A stretch of DNA of 64,000 nt, taken from positions 17,918,001 to 17,982,000 of the forward strand of contig CM106586.1 of the NCBI GenBank assembly GCA_048013815.1, in the 5' to 3' direction. The notes under the pieces were generated by a model that saw nothing but the letters and a program-made list of their open reading frames with translations, was not told the origin of the DNA and made no database searches. A program made the translations under genes and the position numbers. Of this stretch, positions 48,636 to 60,632 are shown one piece after another (position 1 is the stretch's first letter; every line of letters begins with the position of its first letter). Source of the DNA: Setoptus koraiensis. Lineage: Eukaryota > Arthropoda.

Positions 48636-48758
48636 CAATTTGTATACATAATAGGCCTTGATAATATCATCATCGTGTAAACTTGTTAGTCGAAACAACT
48701 CTCCACTCTCCCCAGCCAATACGCCTGCTGACTCGCGGCTCGTGACACCCGATTCCAT
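48636..48758 (-). CDS. Candidate 41-codon first coding exon, host gene uncertain
   Basis: From ATG at 48758 the frame reads MESGVTSRESAGVLAGESGE and ends with IKAYYVYKL directly at a consensus GTGAGT donor in phase 0. Composition is protein-like and unlike the triplet repeat that follows it. Downstream on the same strand, the LARP1-like ORF starts just after a GCAAG acceptor-like site and is also phase 0, so the two could be joined across a 6.5-kb intron. No homology supports this. It could equally be a chance open frame. Confidence 0.3.
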
Positions 48759-51700
48759 GACAAATCGTCGATTGTCAATCGAGCATCGCAACACCAACTG
48801 ACCAAATCAACGCCGCCAGACCACATCACCCTAGAAATGGCTCGCTTCGCAATGTTTGTCTAGACAACTTGAGTTTCTAACTAATTAATTGCAACTTGTC
48901 ATGGACGAAGCTACGAAGCATCTAAGGCCGTACCGTAATGCTGACAGACCCGGTGAACTAGATACATCAATTCTCACCAGATACAGCTTTCATCTTTGTA
49001 TAGCGGTACATTGTTGTGAGTCGCACAACAATGTATCGCTATGTAACTTGTGACTCATCCGTTAGATACTGGCACCGATAGTACCATTTGTATAACTCAC
49101 AAAGCAACACAATTTGTGGATTGTTTGGCGCGCAAACTCTGCATAGCAACTGCAAATGAACATTACTGCAAGTCATTTCCATCAGACAAGTCAGTCATAG
49201 GCGGCCAGTTTGGTCACGGCAGCACTATCACATACTGATATCACATACTGATATCACACATTGAGATGACACCATGACAAATCACCCCCAAATATGGCAA
49301 AGAATAGCCCTCTAGGCTGTCCTTCGCGAAGCTCGAATGCACGAACCAGGATCCTCCACTCAATGAGGAAAAGTTGCGCAATGACGTGTCGCATCTCGGG
49401 TTTCAATTTACTGTTTTTTCACTGCTTCACTCCCACAAACTTTCGCAAACGAACTTATCACCGCTAATTAACTACTTTGTGGGCTATTGTTATTGATCTG
49501 CGGAGTAAGAGCCACAAATTAATTGTACAGGTGCATAAGCTTCCTCTATGTGTGTCTGTGATAGTGATAGTGATACAAGTAAAATTTGAGCTAGAGTGAG
49601 AGATCAAAAATCACACCGTCACCGTTGAATCACCGTCTAGCTTGTTTATCATTAAAATCTATGATAATTCCAGTGCATTACAAGACGCATCGCATTGATA
49701 GGCATCTATTTGATGGCTATGCGATGATTTGTAGACGAAGATCCTTCACCATGAACAATAGTTTGAGAGATACCACAATAGAAGTATCGTCTTCATTCTT
49801 TGCACAAACAAATGAATCTTAGCGCCATTATAAATATAAATAGTAATTAATGCCGATATTTATTAACAATATCATTCATCTCAAGATGACTGAATACAAA
49901 ACAAACGTCAATCCCCAAACGAATAACTAGTGTAGTATACACAATTGTGACACAATTCCAGAGGAAACAACATGGCAATTGTTATCGATTTTAACAGCAT
50001 TTGTTATGTGTTTACTATTTCATCATCAATCAACTGGCAGTAGTAGTACTATTGGTATCTATTGGTATAGATATCATATTGATTTGGGTTGACTCACAAT
50101 ACTTTATAGATGTGTGTATATATAGACGAACAAGGCTACGTTTTGTTTTATTTGATGGTTGTGGTGAGTTGTCAATTTGATTGATCTTTTTGTCATATTT
50201 ACATTCGTATATCTGTATTCGACACTGTGTAAAATAGACCGCTTGCGTTTGTTTTTTGCGTGTCACTCAATGGGATGGTCTGCGATGCAGATATGCAAGA
50301 GATAAGAATATTCTTACATAACAAATTATGTTAGAACAAATAAATAATGATAATAAGAAATCATCATTCCATCATCTGATCTTTTGCGCTATTTCTCCCT
50401 GACAATTACTGATAAAGGTGCGACGGGTACGGTTGTTGGGCATCTTTCGAACCTGACGATAATCGTTAAAAAGATGACAGTGGGCGCTTCTTGAAAATTC
50501 CGGTGTGATGATCAAGTCAACAACATGACAACTGCACTAAATTTGGCAAAAACAACAACATATTCACAAAATTGTTCTAGGATAAGTCGCTCTGTAACAC
50601 ACTGGCTATATAATGTTAATATTGCTGTTACTTGATATTTTGTCTAAAGCTACCTAAATCAGAGCAGGCACTCTAGTTGCTAAAGTCTGGCAAGCCTCAC
50701 TCTGTCTGTCTCTGTTTGTTTGTTATTAGTCACCGAATGGAGAGGTTACCTTTTATCGTGTGCTAGATATATCTGATGGATATATCATCAAATATCATAC
50801 GTTTCGCGACTTACAGCAATTAGATATCAGCCTACAGCAGACAAGTTGCTGTTGTTGTTGATGTAATTATTGTCAGACTCTGCCAGAAACTGCCTTATTT
50901 TTTACATTATGATCACAACCATCAACAGTGACACACATTCTTCATTATCATTGTCAGTTATTACCAATATCGCCATCTAGCTAACCAACTGACAATGAGC
51001 GCCGGCCCATTCACAGTTGGCGCATCTTTTTTCCAACTTGTTTAATTTTTAATTTATTCTTTAATATTACATTTGTCGTTGACAAATGACGTCCACCATT
51101 GACGAATATATCTCGCCAACGCATTGACAATGCGGCATTGTGCTACATTCACCGGAAGTTGCCGTGCAATCGATCGTTGGAGGTCCCTGCATCACGTTAG
51201 CCAGATATATTACGTAACGCTAATTTTGGTGGTAGTTATTTGGGAGAGCCGACTGCGTAACCAGCTGACTGACCTAAATTTGTGTCACCTTTCATTAGAT
51301 TCAATCAACTAATCTATATCTTTAGATTTTTGTCTTTGTGCACTTTTGCTTTGACTTGTGCAGCAAGGATGGCTCTTTTATCAATATTATATCGAGCGAG
51401 GCAGCCTACTTTTCAAACTTTTTCTTCTTGCTTTAACACACACACACACACACATACACACATACATTATTTATTGTTGCCGTTGTTGCAAATATAGTTG
51501 CCTCAGACGACGATATACCATAGGCAATAACGAAGGTTGTTTTATATGTAGACTAAGCTAATATTACATAATGATAATAATAATAAATATAAAAAACAAC
51601 AAACATGATCGCAATGATTCATGGCCCATATAGTAGTAACCTTTAAAGATGTTCATGGCAGAAATATATATTTATATTATTGGTACATATATGCTTGCAA

Positions 51701-52870
51701 AAACATTGTAGTGTCGTAAACATAAAAATAGTGGCAACATGATGAGTTGTTGTTTCACTTACTGTTCGCTAACCGTTTGTTGTTGCTGTACAATTTCGGT
51801 AAAATATCTCGTTCTACTAGGACAGCGTTCTGTTTCTCGCTCGACAACATTACACAAGCGCCATGTCATGTCATGGGGTCTTGTGATGATGACGACACGA
51901 TTAATTTAACGGTTGATCTCAACAATAATTCAGCATTTTACTCAATTCATTAATGTTGTTGCACAATTGCGTCTTGATAGATCTGGACAGTGCCAAGCAT
52001 CATCATTGAGTCAGCTTATGAATTAGCAAATCTCGCTCTCTTGGTTACTGTGATGATTGATGTACACTCGTCCTCGGTTATTCCAATCAATGGGATGATA
52101 TCAATATGCATCTGATAATTAGATCGTAGGGAGGTTACGATCGTAGATCTTTTAAACTTTAATAACGAGAAATGTCACGATATTGGTCACAATATTGGTC
52201 ACACTTTTTTTCTCGTCAGCTGAAATTTTTCTTTTTCTTTAGTTTTCTGGAGATTTAAGAGAGTGAGGGAGAACAGGGGAGTAGAAAATCGATAGAACCT
52301 TCCCGACCTACGATCTCCCCGCCTTAGTCCACTGACTAAGGGGACACCAAGTATCATTTGCCAACAACTAACTTTGATGCAACTTGCTTGACCCCTTTCA
52401 ATGTCGTCACGTTGGCATCCACGAATACCGCATAAATCCAGCGGCCATGTCAACAAGCCATGTGGAAATAGCCCAATCATTTTTGAAATTGCTATTTTAT
52501 TTAGCCGGTGCCAAGTGTACCATTGACTAGTTTCGGCCGTTGCAAACAGATTTGCCCGACAGATAGCTCTTGAAGCACGTGCTTTCTTGATTTTTCAACG
52601 TTTTAGCCTTTCTTCAACCATTTCTGTCCTCTCGGAATCGCTGTCCCCCGTTCTGGTTAATCCGTCTGTGGCCAGAGATCAGCAAACAACGAACGGACGC
52701 ACGCTCGATTCAACCACAACCAGTCCAATCCAACTCATCTTGCAGAGTCATTCGGCAGTAGCACGCCATCGCTATTGTTTTAATTTTATTTTTGTAATTG
52801 TGTTTGTTGCCCTTATACCAACAATCTCATAATATTTATTATTTATTATGTTTTATTTTTCAGCTGGCTC
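48759..52870. other. Region without a recognised gene
   Basis: AT-rich, with a hairpin at 49001-49041 and a (CA)n run at 51436-51469. Short open frames have no domains. The stretch 52480-52870, ending in a TTTTTCAG acceptor, probably holds the 5' UTR exon and first intron of the small coiled-coil gene. Confidence 0.45.
49001..49041. repeat. 18-bp hairpin with a 5-base loop
   Basis: TAGCGGTACATTGTTGTG (49001-49018) pairs with 49024-49041 at 17 of 18 positions. The odd one is a G-T wobble. Confidence 0.9.
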
Positions 52871-53101
52871 ATGAAATCAACTAAGATGGACGGACACAAC
52901 AAAGAGCATCCAGTGAACAATGTCGAATCACTAAATAAAAAAATAAATGAACTCACCAGGACCAACACCATACTGAAAGCCAATATATCCACTCTGTATA
53001 AGACTGCTCGTGCTGAACTGGAAAGGAAAGACCAAAGATTGGCCGACATGCAAGCCGAAATCGATCATCTAATATTCAGAAGGCAGCAAAGAGGCAAATA
53101 G
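52871..53101 (+). CDS. Small coiled-coil protein resembling the FLASH (CASP8AP2) N-terminal helix
   Basis: An ORF of 76 residues. After a short polar start, residues about 20-68 form a heptad-like helix: LNKKINELTRTNTILKANIS then TLYKTARAELERKD. The N-I-S-x-L-x-K-T-A-R-x-E-x-x-R-K-D core closely resembles the N-terminal coiled coil of CASP8AP2/FLASH, which binds Lsm11 in histone pre-mRNA processing. The thousands of residues that follow in vertebrate FLASH are absent. The ATG lies 10 nt after a TTTTTCAG acceptor, so the frame may extend into an upstream exon, or the leader exon may be noncoding. A poly(A) signal is at 53553-53558. The coding call is fairly safe. The FLASH relationship is a motif-level inference. 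Confidence 0.65.
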   Translation: MKSTKMDGHNKEHPVNNVESLNKKINELTRTNTILKANISTLYKTARAELERKDQRLADMQAEIDHLIFRRQQRGK

Positions 53102-55051
53102 ATTTTATTGTATTCTAACCACCACATTCACCGCTGAATATGACTCCAATTTTGCAAGCGGGCAACGACAGTAATGAGGCGCATGAATATTCTTCGACCG
53201 ACTAAGGCTAGATACACCTGCAAAACATGACCTGATGACAATCAATGATAATCATCGGAATTGCTGAAACTGAAGCTACTTTGATACTGGCACCAAGGAT
53301 ATTGATATTGATTACCGAAAAAAATCGTAAGGAATTCATTGTTGTACCCACATGCATGCTACCTGTTGATATTCATTTATCCATCCATTACGGGCGCAAT
53401 GGTCACAGGGAAACAGCATGATCTAAACATGTGAAGATTAGAAGTAGTCATATAAATCTAAGATCTAAATCTACGCGAATTGCACTCGGGTAGCACCAAC
53501 TCGACGTCAATGATATTCTGTTTATAATGTTAATATTTGCCTCTTTTATCTAAATAAATATAGCTCATCCAAGTGTCAACTGTATACTGTGGACAGCTCT
53601 GCATGTAGTAGTCACCAGAGTCGCTGAATTGCTGTTCTGATGAATCTTGTCATAAGCGGAGGCATAGGATAGCCAAGCTGAATAGGACTGGAGTTTGTTA
53701 GAATGTGTCAGTGATTTTCACAGTCATCGAGCAATGATATTATCATTAATGTTTAATGGCGAAACGATCCTGTTGTCTTTTGATTGCCCTCCTGTAGTGG
53801 ACACGAACATCAAGATAAAGATATCCGAGTGATAATCAGTGTGCGTAGCACAACTTGACCCTTTCGATTAGATTATGGATTATACAAAAATCTCACAGGT
53901 TCTGAAGAGTCAGCCACATTTACAAAACAAGTTTTGATGTCTACCAGTGAACGGATACAAAAACTTGTCGGCGAGCCAGTCAATGTTGAGCCGATGCTTG
54001 CTGTGTCAGGCAAAAACAATCAATAGAAGAGATTGCTACTACATCACACTAATTGTAACCACGCCGCAAGTTATCTTGTTTTCTTGGTTGTTGTTCCGCT
54101 AAGGAACACACATACATTTGCGGTATTTGGCTGGCTAATTGCGGCTAATTGAGCAATTTTCCATCTTGCAACAATCTGCAGCTAATTATCTATGTGTGTT
54201 GCCAATCATGAAGTCTGCTATTCCTCGGCGTCGATTCAATCTCATCTCCAGATAACAGTGACATCTCTTAATATGTTGTGGCAGATCTTGATCTTGATGC
54301 CACCGAATGGCAACACTTAAATTTCATTCGTGCAAAGTGCCCACGAAATGCGTGTCCCTTCAATGTCTATGTATGATCCATACAAACTAGTTTTGGCACA
54401 ATGCTGAAATTGTACGTACATCGTGCGTGTTCCATGATGCAAGATAAAAGTTTTACATTCTCGTTCCGGTTGTGACGGTGGTGCCGTCGTTGCTGAAGTT
54501 AGCAATCAATCTGAAAGCAGTCGAAAGTTCCCGTAGGGCTCATAATAATAATGTCGCCTGGATGATACAAACAAAAGTGCTTTCCAGTCCGTGTAAACAT
54601 GCCCTTTGTTTGTATATTTCGCCTATTTGGTGTTAATATCCGTTCGAATGGCAATCATTTGGTGCATTGATAGTCCTGTTGAATTGTGTTAGCGACAAAT
54701 TCGTTTTGATTGGGTACCCATCACAAATCTTTGATTATGCAATATATACAGTTATTTGTGGAATAGAGCGTACATTTCACGTTGGAAGCGCTTTCTTATG
54801 TGTGAAGATGTGATCGCAAATGATAATGGAGCGCATTGTTTTACATTAGTTAGTTTGTAATCAACATTGGAGAGTCGCTGCCGGGTCAATGAATCTGAAC
54901 AGTCGCTGGCGTCATTGTTGTGCATAATAAAAAAGTAAATCAGATTGAACTTCCTACTTCATTGAAGAACTGTTTGCTCTCGTTTGTTGTTTAATAAACA
55001 TGTATAAAAGGATGTTATCCTCCCCTGTTTAATATACTCCATTTTATACAG

Positions 55052-55115
55052 TGAGTGATAGCGCAGTTGGCTAGGCTTCCTAAAATACTGAGGTTACAAC
55101 TCGATCTATCACTCA
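55052..55115 (+). tRNA. tRNA-like element, probable degenerate tRNA or pseudogene
   Basis: A 10-bp perfect terminal stem (TGAGTGATAG with CTATCACTCA) encloses a good A-box-like sequence (TAGCGCAGTTGGC) and a weaker B-box-like sequence (GGTTACAACTC). At 62-64 nt it is about ten bases short of a canonical tRNA, and no normal anticodon arm can be drawn. It could be a decayed tRNA, the head of a SINE, or a chance hairpin. Confidence 0.3.
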
Positions 55116-55550
55116 TGTTGGATTGTTATAATTTATAGTGTGTCCTTATTGTTATTTGTTGCGCAACACACTTGACAACTTGACTTTTCTTCACTCGATG
55201 CCAGATAACGCACAGATTTAACGGCGATAGTCCAATGGCTTCAAATCACTGCAAACAATTGTCATCATCAACATCACTCAACAACTGTATATACAGATTG
55301 TGATTAGCAGCATTCTCCGTGGCACCATCTCACAATTGAATCTAACAGGATGAGTAAGTGCAACAGCAGACAAGAGTGAAAGTTTCGGCAGTCGCTAGCT
55401 AGCTAGTAACAGAGCTTCTCAATGTTCCTCTTAGCCCATCCAGAGGCTCTCTAGCCTGCCTCAAAGCCCAAATAAAGCAATTCAAGCCATTAGTCTGACT
55501 CATTGCTCGCACTTATATCTGCTGGGATATATATATTCACACATATATTA

Positions 55551-55814
55551 ATATATATATATATATATATATTTGTATAAACATATCCACATGTATATGA
55601 GTGTGGTTTTTGAAGATACTTGGATGATTCATTCAAGAGCCAAAAATGGTAAGTGAATAGCTGTTGTTATTACATAACACTAAAGTAAGGCAACGAATTC
55701 GCCTTCTCTTATTATCTTCTTTCACTGAGCCATACATTAAGTCAAACGAAGTAATATATATATATATATATATATTTGCGTGTTGTATGAATGGAAGCTT
55801 TTATTGGCTCGTTA

Positions 55815-55845
<31 letters not shown>
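55551..55845. repeat. Three (AT)n microsatellites
   Basis: Runs at 55551-55571, 55753-55775 and 55819-55845. Each ends in the same ATATTTG, which hints at local duplication. Confidence 0.85.
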
Positions 55846-55849
<4 letters not shown>

Positions 55850-57646
55850 GGAAAGTGATAGCAACAGCAGTATTAATAGTGGTGCTGATGGGTGAGCAGC
55901 CAAATATGGTAAGATAGCAACCGGCAACTCACCAGAATTACTGTGCTCAAACAGTTAAAGAGTTGTAAAAGTAAGGAGCCTCGCGGCAAAAAGTTGTACT
56001 CGATCAAGCTATATTATGGCTACATCTACAATACATTGATTTGTTTCTTCATTTAACTACTTATTTCGTTTACTAGAGGCGCTGCAATTGTGGTCTCATG
56101 TTGTTAGTTGGTAGTGGATTAGGAGCATCTTCTTCGATGATCCTCTTACTGAGCACACACAATTATCCGTCTATCTGTCACATACATTGATTCTATCGCC
56201 GAAATGAAAGTGGGCCCCGAAAATTTGCCTGCTCATCTAACTAAAACTCAATAGAGATATCTGAGAGGTATAAAAGATGGCTGCTGATTTGATGATATGA
56301 CTGAGAAGAGACGGGAAAAATACCATTAAATCGTATAATAATAGTAATAAGTATAATCGGCGATGATGCCCGACACACTTGCAAACATGACATGATGATT
56401 GTTAATTACTACGTTGTATACATTACAGTGTTGTTGTATTGCAGTGTTGCAGTGTTGCTGTAGTGCCGTGTTGTTGTAGTAAATTACTACCAGTAATGCC
56501 GCTGTAAAGCGAAGTGAAAGTCACCCCTTCGTTTAATTCAATTATCTGCGGAGGCATTTACGGTGTGTATTGTAAATATATCTTTCTAGAGCATCTCTGT
56601 TAATGTGGCGGCCATAGTCAGCAAGCAAGTATACCAAAAACAACAACAGCGAAATTTGTTCTTGTGTGTTTATCTATCTTCTCTATTTCACCAAGACAGA
56701 TATTTATTTGTTTATTTGTTTGTTGATTGTCGAAGTGCCAGTCTTTGTGTAGGCGCATATATGACAAGCTAAAATGAGTCATATAGTTTTTCTTAAGTAA
56801 GCAAACAACTAGATTGATGACATCATGGTGATATCATAACATTGGCGCGCATGGTGCATAGCACTTTCTCTCGTCATCGTTATGCACCTTGATTTCAATT
56901 CTTCTCTTGATTTACGATCTATTACACTGAACTTGGAACTCTTAAAATACTTACTCGTTCGCTACTGTCGTGATGACTATCTCTCTGATGCAAACGCTGC
57001 ACTCACAATGAGCAATTTAACAGTTGGCCCTTAGACATTGAATTGAGTGAGCCAACTTTTTTCTTATCCCATCACAACTTGGCGAAATATGGCCTTTCAA
57101 GGGCCTCCGATCGACTTATTATCGACGATTTTCTGGTGGCAACGTTCGCATGTCATGCCTTATGTAACTTGTCTCTATACGTTTGAAGGCAACTAAGGTG
57201 ATTGTGTCGTATTGAGTGTGCGTACGCGAATACCTTGGCTCACTCATCGCTTATACAATGAGAGAAACTAACTCTTATCACTACTACTATTACTGCTACT
57301 ACTGGAACGAACCTATAGTTGAACGAAAGAAGCTAAATGAATAAAAGAAAACGCATTTGTGATGCAGCTTCAGCTTTGCTAATAACGATTCATGCAGAAA
57401 GATCCTAGATAAAGAGAAAGAGTAAGGGATGCAGTGGGGTTCTATCGAGGGCTAAGTCACATTCGTCAACTGGCAGCCTCGAGTAACAGATCTAACTAAA
57501 ACTTAGAACATCTAGTAGTCTCTTTGACTTTTGGTGCAACACAACAAGATAAAGTCTAGTTTGATCAAGTTAAACTAAATAGATCAACCGATCTAATAAC
57601 ATTATCAAAAGTTCTGAATAGAAATAAACAAACAAAACAAAAAACG

Positions 57647-58580
57647 ATGGCATCAAGAGGTCCAGCATATGGTCTTAGTGCCCAAGTGGCCAACAAGATT
57701 GCAGGAAAAAGAGATCCAGCCTTAGAGGCTGAAGTGTTGGCCTGGATAGAGGCAGTTTTAGGTGAAAAGTTACCTGCTGGCCCATTTGAGGATGTGTTAA
57801 AGGACGGACAAATCTTGTGCAGGTTAGTATAACTAATCATTGATTATTATTAAAGTTCAAACGACTTTGCTATCACGAAGATACTTATAAGCAACAAAAC
57901 ATCATCGTCTTCATTATTGTTTCGGCCAAACTAAAGACTTGTTTCTAAGCTATTGCCAGGCTCCGTGCCCAAGATCAACTCTTCCGGTGGACAATTCAAA
58001 TTAATGGAAAACATCAATCATTTTCAAACTGCTTGCTTAAAATACGGTGTGCCCGATGTCGACCTCTTCCAAACAGTTGACCTGTATGAAAAGAGAAATA
58101 TACCTGCCGTTACACAATGCATAATGGCATTAGGAAGAACTGTAAGTACTGTACAAATACTAACTCTGTATGAATAGAGATCATCTCAAGTTGTTCATCT
58201 AATGAAATTTTTCATATTGTTGCTGCGCTTGTCGCTTCGAAAACCATGCAAAACGATACAACGAAAATCAGTGCTATTTGCATCCTGAATTCAAAGGACC
58301 TTTCTTAGGACCAAAGGTGAGATATCGAACTAACAGATCGAGTCGCATATTTGCGACAGACTATTTTGATTGAAAAATCAATTCATTGCGACCTCTAAAA
58401 AGTCAACAATACTAATAATCATTACTTGCCCGCTTGTGTTTTTAGCCATCTGAGGAGAATAGGAGGGAATTTACTGATGAACAGCTTAAAGCTGGAGACA
58501 CTGTCATCAATCTTCAATATGGTACAAACAGAGGCGCAAACCAAAGTGGACAAAACTTTGGTAACACTAGACACATGTAA
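57647..58580 (+). CDS. Mp20: Muscle protein 20 / transgelin-like calponin-homology protein
   Basis: Four exons, 57647-57822, 57937-58141, 58272-58316 and 58446-58580, join in phase to give 186 residues, the usual family length (about 184). The CH domain covers residues about 20-130: ALEAEVLAWIEAVLGEKL, DGQILCRLV, KLLPGSVPKINSSGG, LFQTVDLYEKRNIPAV. Exon 3 (15 codons, CYLHPEFKGPFLGPK) matches the conserved HPEW.GP.LGP linker. The C terminus carries one calponin repeat, INLQYGTNRGANQSGQNFG. These proteins bind and bundle actin in arthropod muscle. It is convergent with SCYL1; the two stops are 325 bp apart. Confidence 0.94.
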
Positions 58581-58904
58581 AACAATTGTACTTATCTTCA
58601 AGTTTGTTACGACGTTAATATTACAATTATGGACAAAACAAATACATCAAATAAGTCCACTTACATAATTGTAGATGTCATTAATTGTTTGCATGTCATG
58701 TTATTGTTGTCTGAGTTGTGCTTCCAATTCAGATTGTTGCGATATTCATCTAGATCGACCATAGTCACAAATACTGTCGCGATTCTAAATGCGATACAAA
58801 GACACGGCTCGATATAAAACATAGGCTACAAAAAACACACAATGACATTTGATCGACACAATAAAACATTTACAACTTAAAAGCATTTTAATCAATAGTA
58901 CCAG

Positions 58905-60632
58905 TCAGTCTTTTTTATCTCCTGATACAGATAAGTTACTATTCGTTACATCGGAGTTTTGTGGGGTATTCGCTGACGGTGCTGCTGCTTTCGACGCAGC
59001 TTCTTGCGCTTCGGAGTGGGACTTGACTTTCTCAAGGAATAGATACATTGATTTGATTGCACTAGATCTCACATTCGCCTCATTATCTACACACATGTGA
59101 CATAATGCTGGCATTATCCTGGTGGCACAGTCCTTGGGCTGAAACAAAGTTTCGTTTACTGTTATGGCCATTACAGCTGCAGAACGAGCCGGAGGAAATG
59201 GATCTCTCATTGATCTGATGAATGCCGGGATAAGAAATGTTTGTTGTTTCTGAGCATCCAAGAATTTAGCAATCTTTCCGAGACATATGGTTGTATTAGC
59301 TCTTATACCGCACTCTTGATCACTGACTTGCAAACGACCAAAATGTTTTAGTAATTCTTCATTCAGATTGTTATAGTTTAATTTAGGTGCCAGATGTAGC
59401 ATACTTTTCACAGTTTGTTCTCGTATTCTGAAATTAGAGTCAAGAAAACCCTGAGCCACTTGCGGAAAGATTTGTTCATTGATAATATTCGGTTGCATAT
59501 AATTTATGAATGTTTCCATCTGTTGTAAAAGCTTGGAGCGTGTTGCTCTATCTTTGCATGCAAACAATTTGATGATGCAAGGAACCAATTTTTTTTGATA
59601 GTCGTCACTGTCCAGCATTTTTCCGATCCTAAAGATAGGATTCAAAATTGTTGAGCCAGCATCGCCAAATTCATACGCATTCATCAACTCAGGCAGTATC
59701 TTATTCTTGCATATGTCTTCAGGGAACGATTCAAGCTCACCTTCTAACCTGTTGAAGAACTTGATTTTTTCGGTGGACTCTTTAATTTGTATTTCTTCGA
59801 GGAATAAAATTGTCTCTAGTAAGGGATTATTGAAGAATATATTGGCTGTTTTGCATTCTTTGATAAAATCCAATGGACTAATCCTGTGCCTTGGATTGCT
59901 TTGAACTAACTTATTATAATGAACACTCAATTGTCTAGGCATTTTTCCTACCGTTTTTACAGATGAAGTTGGAGTTAGAGGACCATTGAATGATTCCCAA
60001 ATGAGACAGCCCAAACCCCAACTATCGACGGCATGTTTAGGAGCAGAGACTTTCTTAGATTGGTCTAATCTCTCGGGGGGATTATATTTACTGCATAGAG
60101 TTGGTGTTTTGTAAGGAGGTAACTCATCGTGGGCACATACAGAGTCTAGGCCGCCTATTTTCCAAACACCCGAGCTATTGACAAAGATGGAGTTAATGTT
60201 AATGTTGTTGTGATTCAATGAACAATCATTTATGAGAAAATGCAACCCTTTGGCCACATTTGAGATACCATAAGAAACGGAGAATTCTCTCTGTTGTTGA
60301 GAATATTTGCTACTTGTTTCATCCAAGTATTGTTCCAAGGGCACGACGGCTTCAGTGACAATGCAAATGAATTTTTCTGTTTCAGTGGAATCGACATATT
60401 TCAAAAACGAAGGATGTCTCAAAGTCTTGAGGCGCTTCAATGAGGCGCGGGCACTTTCTAATAAGGGATCATTTGGTCCCCTGAAGTCTATCCTGAATAT
60501 AGAAAGATTTTCTCCGGTGCCCTTCTTTTTGGCTTTAAATAGGGTCCAAATGGACTTGGAATCAAACGAAGTGATGTGCTCACCGATATCGTAACCAAAG
60601 TCGGCGTGTGCGCTCCAAGAGAAGAGCCACAT
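58905..60632 (-). CDS. SCYL1: SCYL1-like pseudokinase (N-terminal kinase-like protein)
   Basis: A single-exon ORF of 575 residues starting MWLFSW, like the MWFF start of SCYL1. Residues about 14-270 form a kinase-like fold lacking catalytic motifs: HRD is replaced by a NHNN-type sequence and DFG by GGLD. The family blocks SLKRLKTLRHPSFLKYVDST, WGLGCLIWESFNGPL and LFLEEIQIKE are present. Residues about 280-520 are HEAT repeats (LLQQMETFINYM, IREQTVKSMLHLAPKLN). SCYL1 binds COPI coats and supports Golgi-to-ER traffic. The vertebrate tail of about 230 residues is almost absent here. The chain ends SGDKKD, where vertebrate SCYL1 ends in a COPI-binding KLD motif. Confidence 0.93.
   Translation of the reverse strand: MWLFSWSAHADFGYDIGEHITSFDSKSIWTLFKAKKKGTGENLSIFRIDFRGPNDPLLESARASLKRLKTLRHPSFLKYVDSTETEKFICIVTEAVVPLEQYLDETSSKYSQQQREFSVSYGISNVAKGLHFLINDCSLNHNNININSIFVNSSGVWKIGGLDSVCAHDELPPYKTPTLCSKYNPPERLDQSKKVSAPKHAVDSWGLGCLIWESFNGPLTPTSSVKTVGKMPRQLSVHYNKLVQSNPRHRISPLDFIKECKTANIFFNNPLLETILFLEEIQIKESTEKIKFFNRLEGELESFPEDICKNKILPELMNAYEFGDAGSTILNPIFRIGKMLDSDDYQKKLVPCIIKLFACKDRATRSKLLQQMETFINYMQPNIINEQIFPQVAQGFLDSNFRIREQTVKSMLHLAPKLNYNNLNEELLKHFGRLQVSDQECGIRANTTICLGKIAKFLDAQKQQTFLIPAFIRSMRDPFPPARSAAVMAITVNETLFQPKDCATRIMPALCHMCVDNEANVRSSAIKSMYLFLEKVKSHSEAQEAASKAAAPSANTPQNSDVTNSNLSVSGDKKD

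Larger units (their letters stand above)
53102..57646. other. Gene-poor AT-rich region
   Basis: No supported gene in 4.5 kb apart from the tRNA-like element at 55052-55115. It includes (AT)n runs (55551-55571, 55753-55775, 55819-55845). The last 150 bases are probably the 5' UTR of the muscle protein 20 gene. Confidence 0.45.
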
